Assembly: GCA_963576735.1 (NCBI GenBank)
Contig: OY755177.1
Location: forward strand, 4,278,001 to 4,342,000
From: Bedellia somnulentella
Lineage: Eukaryota; Arthropoda; Insecta; Lepidoptera; Bedelliidae
Direction: 5' to 3'
Length of the DNA: 64,000 bases
Part shown: positions 22,973 through 34,414 of the stretch, piece by piece
Position numbering within the stretch: the stretch's first letter is position 1
How the letters are laid out: each line of letters opens with the position of its first letter
The notes under the pieces: model-generated
Told to the model about the DNA's origin: nothing
The model's database searches: none
What the model saw: the letters and a program-made list of their open reading frames with translations, nothing else
Program-made: the position numbers and the translations under genes

Positions 22973-23433
22973 TTCTAATCTTTATACAAATCCATTTTAG
23001 ATCAATTCTCTAAGCAAACTTACAAAACATAGAACAATATATTGTTTTATTCCTAATCAGCATACCAAAAACGTTTAATCATGCCATAACTTAAGAGCAA
23101 TATGAGAATAAAATTATTAAATTTCTGAAGATTTTTCAGAATAAATGATTTAATCTCCATCGAAGGTCTTTAATTCATGAAAACTGTGGCATTCCGAGTC
23201 GAGGCCAGCATGCTAACGACCTCAAGAACAAAGATCCACTGTGAACAAATCGTAACATTAACGACTTTAAATACATTTCGTAGGGAAATCTTAAGACTCT
23301 TTTTGTATTCAAAAGAACTGATTGATGGAGTGCTAATACAAAGTACTTGAATATAAAAATGTAACGACGTGGAAGTGATAAAAAACATGTGGCGGAGAAT
23401 AACCATTTGTGAACTGACACGTTTAGAATGTAC
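22973..23433. other. Unannotated stretch
   Basis: Two overlapping minus-strand frames at 23170-23451 run into the repeat B tail. Neither resembles a known protein. Confidence 0.25.
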
Positions 23434-23685
23434 ATACATACATATACTCACGGCTATAAATCCCTAGAAGGGGTAGCCAGAGCTAAGGAATTCGAAATTC
23501 CTCAGCCACGTTTAGAAAGTTGAGTGGGGAAAAGATGGTATAATAAAGGTTGTTGGTGATGGATCTCCAACCGCATCGCCCAAAAGTCCCTTAAAAGCCT
23601 CAGTACCGTTAGTCGCCTCTTACGTACACCCACCGGCAGAAATGGGGTATTGCTATTCTAAGCTGACACTACACAGCAAAGCTTA
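23434..23685 (-). repeat. Repeat B, full-length copy
   Basis: It is near the consensus, from the (CATA)n tail to GCTGACACTACACAGC. Confidence 0.75.
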
Positions 23686-23723
23686 GAATGTCTGTTTTGA
23701 ATACTACGAATAATGAAATTTGC

Positions 23724-24125
23724 CGTATAGTGTCGGCTTAGCTTAGCTTTGCCCCCTATCACGTGAGTACACTGTCCATGCAAAACGTGGGTACTCTGAA
23801 CACCAGGTGACAAAGTCACGTGATGTTCAGAAGTATTAGTACCTCTGCCAACCCCTTCGGGGATATTCGGCGTGAACGTTTATGTTTTATGTTATGTTAT
23901 GTTATGTCGGCTTAGAATGTCACTACCTCTTTCTAAACACGGATGTCGTAAGAGGTGGCTCCAGGAAATGGGGCTTTCTTAAGTAGTGCGATGCGGTTGG
24001 AGACCCATAACCCATCTTGTCCCCCCTATCAACTCCCAAATGTGGCTGAGGAGTTTCTAGCTGCAAAGCTCTGGCTACTCCTTTTTGGGATTGATAGCCG
24101 TGAGTATATGGATGTACCTATGTAT
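23724..24125 (+). repeat. Repeat B split by a SINE-A insertion
   Basis: The start (TATAGTGTCGGCTTAG) is at 23727-23741 and the rest resumes at 23906. The interrupting sequence is the SINE-A at 23742-23905. Confidence 0.7.
23742..23905 (+). repeat. SINE-A, 5'-truncated, nested in repeat B
   Basis: GTCGGCTTAG occurs at 23732-23741 and again at 23906-23915, a 10-bp target duplication. The copy starts near CCCCCTATCACG and ends in (TTATG)n. Confidence 0.8.
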
Positions 24126-24153
24126 GAAAATAGCAAAATACAATAGCGAACTA

Positions 24154-24299
24154 TCATCACGTGACTTTGTCACCAGGTGTTCAGAGTACCCACGTTTTGC
24201 ATGGACAGTGTACTCACATGATAGGGGGCAGGCCTATCGCCGTTTTGTACGAATACACTGTCACATGACTAGGTACAACTCAGTCATGTGGGTTTCCTC
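24154..24299 (-). repeat. SINE-A, internal fragment
   Basis: It keeps the body from ATCACGTGACTTTGTCACC to ATGTGGGTTTCCTC. Confidence 0.65.
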
Positions 24300-24311
24300 C
24301 TATTTTAATAT

Positions 24312-24678
24312 AAATATAACATAAACGTTCACGCCGTTTATCCCCGAAGGGGTTGGCAGAGGTACCAATACTCCTGAACTCACATGGCAAGCGCCATCTA
24401 GTTTCCAGAGAAGGTACCCACGTTTTGCTAAGACAGTGTACTCACGTGATAGGGGGCAGGCCTATCGCCGTTTTGTACGAATACACTGTCACATGACTAA
24501 GTACAACTCAGCCATGTGGGTTTCCTCACGATGTTTTCCCTCACCGTTAGCAACCATGATAAATTAACCACACATATGACTTTAGAAAAGACAAATTGGT
24601 GTAGGCCCGTCCCAGGATTGGAACTCACGCCCTTCTGTTTTACGGGCGGGTGTTCTACCCACTGGACTAACATGTCGC
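24312..24678 (-). repeat. SINE-A, variant subfamily
   Basis: The usual GTTCAGAGTACCC region is replaced by CATGGCAAGCGCCATCTAG and TTTCCAGAGAAGGTACCC. The same change occurs at 27029-27280 and 48149-48312. The tRNA-like head reads GGAACTCACGCCC on the plus strand and is also altered. Confidence 0.75.
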
Positions 24679-25801
24679 TATTTTAATATATTATTTATAT
24701 ATTTATAGGATTCTTAACATTTCAATAAAATAACAGGAATCATTCGTATATTTTAATTAGACAACTACATCATTATTTACAAACATATTGCAATTAGTAA
24801 GTATTCAAATAGTCTAATAACCCGAATCTTATGACTTGTTTTTGATAAAAACGAAGAGTAATTTTCTAGGAATTCGTCCTTTCAATCTTATTTACATTAT
24901 TACAATAACACTTGTTTCTATCATTTTCTATTTTTAAGATATTTTTTATCCACAAGTCATTTACAGTTTATTTGGTTTTGGAAACATACCTTTAAGCAAG
25001 GACGCTCATAGTTACTAGTAAAAATGTTTGGTATAAAAGTACTAATTTAGAGATAATACTGTTGGTAATTAAAATAGTAAAACAAGAACAACTCACTAAT
25101 ATTTAGACTTTACATAAAATATACAAAAGTTATTTAAACAGGCTCATGAAAATGAATTTAAACATATTATAATACATATTTTAACAATTATTTTTTCACA
25201 TAATGAATATATAATCCATTAAACATTTGTAGAACATCACAAATTAAACTTTCTGACGACAAAGGCAAACAATGAAATCAATAAGATTTATAATTTCAAA
25301 AGATATATCTCTCAAGACGATATCAAGAGGCTGTTAACTCGAAGGAATTACTTCGGTGACTCAGCAAGATCATACGAGAATATTATTAGAGTTGAGCGCA
25401 CTAAGTGTCGACTCATTGCTTTCAGCTCCAGTCTTGTATATGCCGCAAAGAAAAACCTTTCCAATATATTTCGTTTGTACGTAGCCATGTTGATCATTCG
25501 TTTTACAAAAGATCTAGGGTCATTTACAAGTAAGTATTTTGTGTACAGAGAAAGTGAAGACATTTGTCCGTAGAATCTCTTGAATGTTCAGTTAGAAGTT
25601 TTTCGATTATTACACGTTCGTTATTGATAGCTCTTGAGTTGTAATAATTCATGTCTGTCAAACTTTGCTTCGAAGTTTTCATAGACGAAGAGGGTTTGAA
25701 AGGTCTGGGCATCCGTATCGAGCTTACTTAAGCGCAGGTGAAGAAATATTACCCTTGTGAAATATCTTCTATGTGGTAGATAAATCAGATCTTTTTATTC
25801 G
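24679..25801. other. AT-rich region downstream of the artichoke-like gene
   Basis: No recognised repeat. Two overlapping minus-strand frames (25348-25563 and 25524-25712) could lie in a 3' untranslated region of the artichoke-like gene. They do not continue its reading frame and I recognise neither. Confidence 0.3.
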
Positions 25802-26362
25802 TCATTGCTTAGTTTTATCTGAAGTGGCATTTAAATCCATTTCAGTAGTCTGGCAAATGTCAACGTTTGGTGCTTGAAAATTGTCATAAGATATGTATTG
25901 AGGAGGTTCTTGAACTTCTGTTTTTAACACTGGTAGAGGTTTTTTACTTTTAATATAACCCAACCCCACAATTATCACAATAAATACTATGAAGCCCATA
26001 CAACAGCCCACAACTAAACTTAATCGTCGTTGTAATATGTCTGCGATTCCCATGTACGTGTTTGAAAAAGGGCTGTCAAAAGCTGCGCCAAATATTTCTA
26101 TGGTGCTCACAGTAGCGCACCTGCTTATTTTAGAGTCAATCATGTATGGGCGTAGATTATTAAACAATTGTTCATCACCGTATAAATTACTCGAAATATT
26201 CGGCAAAGGGGCTACTCTAGCGTCAGGTGCAACAGAACTGGTCGAAGTGGCAGCTGATCCAAAGTTACCAACAGCTATAACACAAATAGTATACTTTGCA
26301 CCGGGCGTCAAATGGTTGAGACGAGTTGACCTGGCCGTGGCATTTAAAACTTTTCCTCGAAT
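25802..26362 (-). other. atk: Artichoke-like gene: last coding exon
   Basis: The acceptor TTTTCGGTTGTTTCAG opens in phase 0 with IRGKVLNATARS, the end of the Fn3 domain. The membrane helix is SLVVGCCMGFIVFIVIIVGL. The stop TGA is at 25804-25802. AATAAA at 25799-25794 begins three bases beyond it, which would give a very short 3' UTR if used. Confidence 0.85.
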
Positions 26363-29300
26363 CTGAAACAACCGAAAATATATTTTATTTCTCGTATATC
26401 AAGAGGTTTTGTCGGCCGAATGAAAAGTTGGGAATATGAAGCATTGTTAAAGAGGAAGTTTAAATGCATTCACGTTAAGCCGAATATCCACGGGCGAGAA
26501 ACATAAATATTTTTTATAGGTCCATTGGAGTGATGCATTGCCTTCCTATTCAGATGTTGGTAGTAATGGTTTCCATGAACATTACGGACAACATGATTTG
26601 TATCAAGTCATTTTTTCAGTATTCTCAAGATAAGGCGGAAACTGGCTGTGTAGTGTGAGATCTTAGAATAGCACTATCTATTTAGGCTCGCGGTTGTCGT
26701 AAGTACGACTTAGAGTAGTGTGGGTCTTGGAGTGATTGTTGGACAATACGGATAGCCATCATCATTAATCGATACTTTCCCCACCCAACTACCAAAAAAG
26801 GCTAAAAATTACTTAATCAGGCTACCCTTATTTTATCAAGCCTTAAGTATTTTTATGCAATAAACTTTCACACCATTAATATGGTGTATTCCATATTGCT
26901 ATTGCACTTAAGAAAAAACTATATAGTTCTGTATCAAACATAAAATATTCCTACCAAAATACTCACCGCTTGAATTCCTAACAGAGGGTTAAGAATTAGA
27001 AATTATATAGTTAATTATAATTTACAAAACATAAACATAAACGTTCACGCCGTTTATCCCCGAAGGGGTTGGCAGAGGTACCAATACTCCTGAACTCACA
27101 TGGCAAGCGCCATCTAGTTTCCAGAGAAGGTACCCACGTTTTGCTTAGACAGTGTACTCACGTGATAGGGGGCAGGCCTATCGCCTTTTTGTACGAATAC
27201 ACTGTCACATGACTAAGTATAACTCAGCCATGTGGGTTTCCTCACGATGTTTTCCCTCACCGTTAGCAACCATGATAAATTCTAAATTAATTAAATCTCA
27301 TTTAATTTACAAAACATTCTCAAATATATACGAAGGGCATGTCAATAGAAACTAAATACTCTTTTCTCATTTAATTGACACTGGCAAGCTGTACACCATC
27401 TTATAGGCTGGTTTTTTATTGACATATTTGAATATAGAACACACTTCTTTTATTTATTTTTTTATTTGAATGATCATTATTTTTCCGAGAATCGGGCGGG
27501 AATTCACTTGCAACAATTGAGCTCAGTCGACGTGATTTTCGCTCTATGATTAATTATGACTTTAAAAAAGGTTTAAAGCCTCAAGAATGTTGTGAACATT
27601 TGGATTCTACTTTTGGTGAGTCTGATTGTTCCCGAGCAAAAGTATTCAATTGGTTTACCGAATTGAAAAGAGGACGGATTTGTCTCAAAGATGAAGCGAA
27701 GACAAGACAGCCGCCAACCGCGGTCATGTAAGAAAACGTTCTTGCAGTCGAAAAACTTATTCGTGAAAACCGACGAATTACATACATATGTCGAGCTAGA
27801 GCGAGAACTAGGAATAGGATCAGCAGCAATGTAAACCATAATTCACGACTACCTTTCTTCTAATTTACTTCTACTACTAATTTCGAGATTTCTGAGGTAT
27901 CTAAAGAAGAGTGGCCACAGGCATTTTCCAAACGGTTCAGAGGTATGGAAAAGTGTATACGTGCTCAGGGTAAATACTTTGAAAATATCGATACTTGTAA
28001 TAAAGAATAAATTTTATAATTTTTGAGTATCTAATTTCATTTGGCATGCCCCTCGTATAGGCGATGAATGGGCTTCTATCCACTTAAAAAGCCCCAATAC
28101 CCTTAATCGTCTCTTAAAAAACCCATAGAACAAAATACGTTAGTATTTTTCTACGCTAATCAGGGAGGCAATGTTTTTATTTTACATGGCTAGTAATGCC
28201 TAGAAGGGTTAACCGTAGCTTCTGAATAAAAAAATCATCAGCCACTTTTGGAGGTTGAGTAAGGAAAAGATTGTAAAAATAGAGGTTTTTGGTGACGGGT
28301 CTGCAAACATCGCCCGAAAATCACTTAAAACGCCTCAATACACATTATTTTCGTATTCGCCGCTTACCAAAAGCCGCACGGAAAAATGGATAGTGCTTTT
28401 TAAAGCCGACTCTAGACAGCAATGAATATTTGAAACAACGAATTTTTTTTTATGACACTTATATTTTTGTTATTTCCAGCAATATTCTGTTGAAGTTTTT
28501 GAATAGACAAAATGATTTATATGAACATCGCATACATGCATATATAAGCTCACGGCTATAAAATCCAAAAAAAGGTAGCCAGAATGTCTGGTTACCAACA
28601 CCCTTTTTAGTCTTTTAGTCGATTTTTAATCGTCTCGTAGAACATCCGCTGAAAGTAATCGTGTAGTGCCACAGAAAGCCTACACAAAAAATATTTCATC
28701 ACAAATGTTGGTGTAAAAAACAGATTTTCGTATTAATTTAGGTAGCTCGTAATATTTGTTAAAACAAATTAGAATCATAGATTGCCTGCATAAAAGTCCT
28801 ATACCACAACTTAAAAAAATACATTGTGGCATTTATTTTAAAAGATTGACTGTTGTATAATAAGCATTCGACTTTGTGAAGCAAATACCATAATTTTTAA
28901 GCAATAAATACAACGATGGTAATATAATTCTTTACTTGGAATTCCAATTTATTCCCAGCCGAGTAAAATAGCTTTTGTAAGAATCCAGTTTATAAGTTTT
29001 GACCTTCAGTAAATAGCTAATGATATAAGTATGTTACACCTCACACGTGTATTGTATTGTTAAAAAGAGACACGAGAGACGGTTTTTATAAAACTTTTGA
29101 TTTTTTGAGGACTTTCTACTTTTCTTAACACCGTTATATTTTTTAGGGTACTTGAACGCAGCGCAAGTAACTTACGCATGTGAGGATGCTAATTTGTGCT
29201 TACAGCAATTAAAATAAATTTATTTGGTATTAAGAGTTAGGCGTGCACAGTTAGTTATTTGAATAGGTTTGCTAGTTGGATCGTATCGCAAAATTACTCG

Positions 29301-32300
29301 ATGAACTAATTGCTAGAAAAGTTTTTTTTTTCAGAATAAATAAATTTCCGACCAAATACTACTATCACAAAGTGTATCTCATGCGAGGCACCTGCGCGAA
29401 TAAAACGCGCACGCCATTGAAAAGTGGATTAGTTGCGCGGGTCACTTGTTTATGTTACCAATGCAAGCTGCTGAATTCTAAAATGATTTTAAAAGCTAAA
29501 TGTAACCTACGCAAGTTGCTTGTGTTGTGTGCGAGCAACTTGCACTGAGTGATGTGTTGACACAAAAAAGCATAAATATTAATTTTGTTTAATAGTACTC
29601 CAGATATAGGAACACAAAAAAAATCTTACTTTATGATATATGCATATACTCACGGCTATAAGTCCCCAAACAGGGAAGCCATAGTAAGAAATTACTCAGC
29701 TATTTTTGGAAGTCGACTGAAGAAAAGATGGTAAAATAAAGGATGGTTAGTGATGGCTCTATAGCTACGTTGCCGAGCACAAGTAAAGAAGCCACAAAAC
29801 CTAAAGACAAATCTTATAAAAACTCGCGAGCAGAAACGAGTGATTCGAGTCTAACCATCGACTTCAGGCTTAATAAAAAAAAAACCTCCTCCTTTACCAG
29901 CTATCTGAAAAGCTAACTTGACAAGTTTTATATAATATTAAAAGAATCGATATACTTTACGATAATTGTGAAATTATTAAGATTTTTAAATTTAATTCCA
30001 CTTACCATAGTAGGATTTTGTTCACCAAAATACGCGACCTGATACCCCGATAGTCCACTTTGGTTGCGACTTTGCCAAGTTACAACGACGGAGTATGTTT
30101 GTATATCTTGGATACCGACTTTTGCTACAATAGGAGTAGTGCACAGTTTTTGCGGCGTCTGAGTCATAAAACTTAGTCCCCGAAGTTTTTCCGGATGTTC
30201 GCATCGTAAGTTCTTACTGCCTTTGAATACAATTTTCAAGTGATCTTGCATCCAATGCCATAATGAATCAGAATCACAGTCACATGTAAGAGGATTGTCT
30301 GCAAACAAAAAAGATTTGTGAGTCAATTTTGATACTTAATCCGAAATATAGATTTTATAAAAGAATTTTTTGCTTAACTTACCATCTAAAATTATTGATT
30401 TAACTTGAGACTCTAAGCTTATTAGCAAATTCAGCTGTATTACTTCCAAATAATTTCTGCTCAAATCTATTACAGAGATTTTATTTAAGTATCGAAAAGA
30501 GTCTGAATATAGGGAAGCTAGCCAGTTTCCACCCAGAAATATTTCTGACAAACTTTGCAAATTTTTAAAAACATCCTTATTTAACTTTGTTAAGTGATTA
30601 AATGATAAATCTAGCTTCTGTAGATTCCGTAAGTCAATTGCAAATTCTTCTAATTCTTTCAGTGTATTTTGAGAAATGTTTAACACTCTTAAAGAATGCA
30701 AGCCTTGCAGTCTTTCTCTTGGTATATTTTCCAGCTTATTTTTACTTAAATCTAAAAGATCTAAGTTATTTAGTTTTGAAAATGCTCCAGGTGATAATCT
30801 TATTATGCAATTTCTTGTTAAAATTAATGTTTTCAGTGTAGGAAAGTTCTCAAAATCTCTGCTTGTAATGATAGTCATGTTTGTATCTTTAACCGTTAGT
30901 TCTTCTAACAAAGGAAACTGTTTAGATGGGTGTGTTTCAAGCAATTGAATTAATGGATTAGATGACATGTTTAATGTAGTGAGTGCCGGGAGGACTGATT
31001 CCGAAAGGCCATTACTTGGAATGTGTTTAAAAAGATTAAAAGACAAATCGATTTCTTTTAGCCCTATAGAATGCTGGAAAAAGTTCGGTGGAAGTACAGT
31101 CAGCATGTTATAACTAAGATTAAGGAAGAGTAAATTTTTCAGAGATGGGGAGCTGAAACCATTTAATATTGATATTTTATTTTTACATAAACTCAAACTT
31201 CTTAGATTTTGTAAGCCAATAAATTTAAAAAAATCTATGTTTGTTAACTGATTTCCACATAAATTTAATATTTCTAATGAAGTTGTATTGAATAAAGCTA
31301 CGTGAGGAAACTCTTCAAAGTTATTTTTGCTTAAATTAAGTTCTTGTAATATAGTTGTGTAAGCAAACACATCCTTATGTAAATCTTTCAAATAATTGCT
31401 AGCTAAGCTTATACGCAGCAAATTTTGATTTTTATTGAAAATTGTTGGTGGAAGATACGTTATGTTTGAATTATCCAAAAAAAGACTCTGTAGTGACGGC
31501 ATATGTGAGAATGTTTTGTTTTGAAGAGAAACAAAATTGTTATAAGAAAGTGCTAGTGATTTCAATACTGGTATTTGCACTTGAACAATGTCTTCCCAAT
31601 TTAAAATGTTACCTTTCATTTCCAAGTCACTCAAGTTAGGTAAAGTTTTTAAAGCTTCTTCGTGAATGGTTTTTATTAAATTATAATTTAAATTGAGTCT
31701 TCTAATTGGTAATTTGGAAATATCAAAGTTCAAAGAAACTATACTATTATCTGATAAATCAAGAATCTTGAGTTTATATAAAAACTTAAAAGTATCGCGT
31801 TCTATTTCGTTAATTTTGTTATTTTGCAAATACAACTCTTCTAATATAACCATACTGTAAAAAGTTTCGTTGGTTAATTTTTCTAATTTATTATTACTTA
31901 AATCTAAATATTTCAACTTTTTAAGTGTTATAAACGATCTATTTTCTATTTGTACAATATTATTATTTTTTAGATACAGCCGTTGTATATTTAATAAATC
32001 ATTGAAAAGCTTACTTGACAATGTTTTCAAATGGTTTTGGCTTAGCCACATAATCTGAACATTGGTTTGTCCATCCAGTGAACTATTTTTCAAAAGAGAC
32101 AAATTGTTCACTGCTAGTTGTATTGAAACCAAAGAAGAGTTTCTACTGGGAAAAACATCTCCAAGCATTGATAACTGATTACCCTGCAAATTAATGTGCT
32201 GAAGTTTTTTTAGAGTTATAAACGCATGTGAATCTATATTTTGAATGAAATTATATTGTAAATGGAGTTCTAATAGACTTGGTAACGGAGAAAATACATT

Positions 32301-34260
32301 GCGTTTAATTCGATTTAATCTATTATTTTGCAATCTTATTTCACGTAATGTGACTAGATTATCAAATATTAATTCGTCTAACTCATTAATTTCATTGTTG
32401 TCCAAACTCAAAGTCACAAGTTTGGCGTTGGTTTTGAAAACTATTGGTGGTAAAGATTTTAAATTATTTGTTCCCATGTGGAGTTGCGTCAAGTTTTTTA
32501 ATGATGCAAAGCTATTATCATCAATTCTCCTTATAGCATTGTGTTCTAAATTGAGAACGGTTAAGCTATCACAATTTCTAAAATCTTCATTGGTTATTTC
32601 TAAAATATTATTTTCGGATAAAAATATCTCCGATACAATTTTCAAGTTAGTAAAAACTCCTTTAACATAATGAAGGTGATTGTGACTTATGTCTATTGTA
32701 CGTAGAAAATGGTTATTACGAAACGTGTTACTTGATAAATTAATAATCTTATTTTTACTCAAATCTAGAGATTCTAAATATTTAAGGGAATGAAAACTAT
32801 AGTCATCTAATTCATTAATCTGATTATTATATAAACTTAAAGTTTTTAAATTCGGTAACGAAATAAAACTATCATTACTTATTTTGACAAATAAATTAGA
32901 ACTTAAATCTAAATTCCATAATGAATTTAACAAAACATTTGCATTATTAGGAATATGCCATATTTTATTCCAAGCTAATCTTATATTAGTGATTTTATGT
33001 AATGTCCCAAAAGCCTTCAAAGGGAATTCAGTCATAAAATTTTCATTTAAATCTAGCTCTGACAGATAGTTTTCCAAACCACTGAAAGCATTTTCAGATA
33101 TATTTTCTACTTTGTTTCCTTTCAAATTTATTTTTTTCAGTTTGAGATTTTTAAAAGAATTTGCTGGAATACTGTCAATATCATTTAGTTGTAAGTCCAA
33201 TGACTCTATATTACTTAGCTCAAATAAAGCGTCATGTGGAATTTTATTTAGCTTATTAGACATAATACTCAGAGACTCCAATGAATCTTTTAAGGATGCA
33301 AAGGTAAATGAAGTTATATTTTTTATATCTGACTGGGATATTTGCAGACTTATGATTCTTGTTTTTTGTGGAAATATATCTGGTTTAAGCTCTGGTGAGG
33401 CGTTCTCGAGGTCATATATTGATAGAGATTGTATTGTGCCTTTAATTTTGGACAAAATGTTCTTGACAGCCGAAGGTGTTGCACTAGGACATTCCAAAAA
33501 TAATCCTGAAACATAAATGAGATTTATTTACAATATGGCAATTTTAACTGTTTTTTTTATGATGTTTAGTACTATTTAATTAATCATAAAACACACAAAG
33601 TAGTAGTGCCAAAAGGTATGATAACATACATACATACATATTCTCACGCCGTTAGTTCCCATTGGGGTAGGGAGAGACTATCGATCGCCACTTTGTACGA
33701 TAAATAAGTCTTATTCGATAAATTTTTAATTATCTGTTCTTTATGACTTAAGCAGTTCATTTAAATTAAAGTTACTTGAAGTAAACTGGGTTGTTCCTCG
33801 CTAGTATCATTAAACTAAACGGTGAGGGAAAACATCGTGAGGAAACCCACATGGCTGAGTTGTACTTAGTCATGTGACAGTGTGATCGTACAAAACGGCG
33901 ATTGGCCTGCCCCCTATCACGTGAGTACACTGTCCATGCAAAAGGTGGGTACTCTGAACACCAGTTGACAAAGACACGTGATGTTCAGAAGTATTAGTAC
34001 CTCTGCCAACCCCTTCGGGGATATTCGGCGTGAACGTTTATGATTATGATGTATTATGTTTAATCGTAATTTAAAGTTTTTTTTTATATATTTAATATTA
34101 TTTTAAAGATACCTTCTTTAAAATTGTAGCAAGGGCATATAGGATTATCAGCCAAACTCGGACAGTGTGATTGTTCTTCCCCATGAAGTATTGGACTGTG
34201 GCTGACAATGAGTAGGAAGCAAGCCACATAAGTGATGTTCACTTGCGTGCGTATTCCCAT
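25802..34260 (-). CDS. atk: Artichoke-like leucine-rich-repeat transmembrane protein (4 coding exons)
   Basis: The coding exons are 34260-34113, 33505-30383, 30298-30006 and 26362-25802. All have GT-AG junctions in matching phase and give 1374 residues. Residues 1-27 are a signal peptide, followed by a Cys-rich cap (CPSLADNPICPCYNF). About 40 LRRs with a 24-residue period fill residues 50-1090. Then come an LRRCT (NPLTCDCDSDSLWHW), a fibronectin III domain (VVVTWQSRNQSGLSGYQVAY), a membrane helix at about 1302-1324 and a tail of about 50 residues. This layout and many local phrases (GLFLEC, SLSIYDLE, CEHPEKLRG) fit Drosophila artichoke, an extracellular-matrix-linked LRR protein needed for ciliated sensory organs. 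Chaoptin is the main alternative but lacks the Fn3 and tail. The gene looks intact. The orthology was not tested by search. Confidence 0.85.
26642..26850 (+). repeat. Repeat B, decayed, in artichoke intron 3
   Basis: GCTGTGTAGTG and TTAGAATAGCACTA remain at the start, with TTTCCCCACCCAACTACCAA further on. Confidence 0.5.
27029..27280 (-). repeat. SINE-A variant subfamily, 5'-truncated, in artichoke intron 3
   Basis: It shares the AAGCGCCATCTAGTTTCC variant with the copy at 24312 and stops before the tRNA-like head. Confidence 0.75.
27331..28055 (+). mobile_element. Mariner deletion derivative
   Basis: TA dinucleotides flank the element at 27329-27330 and 28056-28057. The terminal inverted repeats CGAAGGGCATGTCAATAGAA and, reversed, CGAGGGGCATGCCAAATGAA continue for about 33 bp. 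Inside, on the plus strand, is a degraded transposase start (YDFKKGLKPQECCEHL at about 27549, VFNWFTELKRGR, then RENRRITY after a stop). A piece of the C-terminus (EEWPQAF, KCIRAQGKYFE) follows at 27905-27990. The catalytic centre is deleted. Confidence 0.85.
27546..27990 (+). pseudogene. Mariner transposase remnant
   Basis: The helix-turn-helix DNA-binding half is readable for about 60 codons to a stop at 27729-27731, then continues out of order. The DDD catalytic region is absent, so no active enzyme can be made. The family is recognised from the YDFKKG and NWFAEFKRG-like motifs. Confidence 0.8.
28060..28420 (-). repeat. Repeat B, one partial and one diverged copy
   Basis: At 28075-28150 the AAAAAGCCCCAATACCC region is visible. 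At 28170-28420 a longer copy carries GGTGACGGGTCTGC and AGCCGACTCTAGACAGC. Confidence 0.5.
28532..28680 (-). repeat. Repeat B, internally deleted
   Basis: The tail GCTCACGGCTATAAAATCC is followed directly by a short remnant of the head. Confidence 0.45.
28690..29630. other. Artichoke intron 3, unannotated part
   Basis: A GC-richer patch at about 29380-29550 is open on the plus strand but matches no family I know. The rest is AT-rich. Confidence 0.25.
29635..29830 (-). repeat. Repeat B, decayed
   Basis: The tail TATACTCACGGCTATAAGTCC and the GGTAAAATAAAGGATGG core survive. Confidence 0.5.
30006..30298 (-). other. atk: Artichoke-like gene: LRRCT and Fn3 exon
   Basis: The acceptor TTTTTTGTTTGCAG joins to give LDDNPLTCDC. 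The donor ATG|GTAAGT at 30005 is in phase 0. The exon is 293 bases long. Confidence 0.85.
30383..33505 (-). other. atk: Artichoke-like gene: large LRR exon
   Basis: The acceptor TTTATGTTTCAG restores the Gly of GLFLEC across the junction. The donor G|GTAAGT is at 30382. This single 3123-base exon encodes nearly all LRRs without a stop. Confidence 0.85.
33627..33702 (-). repeat. RTE LINE 3' end in artichoke intron 1
   Basis: CATACATACATATTCTCACG is followed by GAGACTATCGATCGCCAC, the reverse complement of the RTE end with its tail. Confidence 0.65.
33818..34047 (+). repeat. SINE-A, 5'-truncated, in artichoke intron 1
   Basis: It begins at GGTGAGGGAAAACATCG, lacks the tRNA-like head and ends GGCGTGAACGTTTATGATT. 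It is only about 65 bases from the donor of the first coding exon. Confidence 0.8.
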
Positions 34261-34328
34261 ATTGGCTTGACGTCATGTCAATAACATTGTACATACACTC
34301 CAATTATATTTGATGTTCCGCTTTTGTT
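34113..34328 (-). other. atk: Artichoke-like gene: first coding exon with 5' untranslated part
   Basis: The ATG is at 34260-34258. The donor is G|GTATCT at 34112. A good acceptor, TTTTTCTTTTGTTCCAG, ends at 34329, so 34328-34261 is probably untranslated and at least one more 5' exon lies upstream. The exon encodes the signal peptide and ends in phase 1. Confidence 0.75.
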
Positions 34329-34414
34329 CTGGAACAAAAGAAAAATGTATCAGTATTTTTTATTTATTTAACTGAGTTTTTTGGTTGTATCATTTAATGC
34401 TTGTTTTGGAATTA

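Noticed and set aside
23170..23451. Two overlapping minus-strand ORFs
   Set aside because: They start within the repeat B tail and overlap in different frames, which indicates chance ORFs.
30602..33516. Several plus-strand ORFs opposite the artichoke-like gene
   Set aside because: They are antisense shadows of the LRR coding exon.
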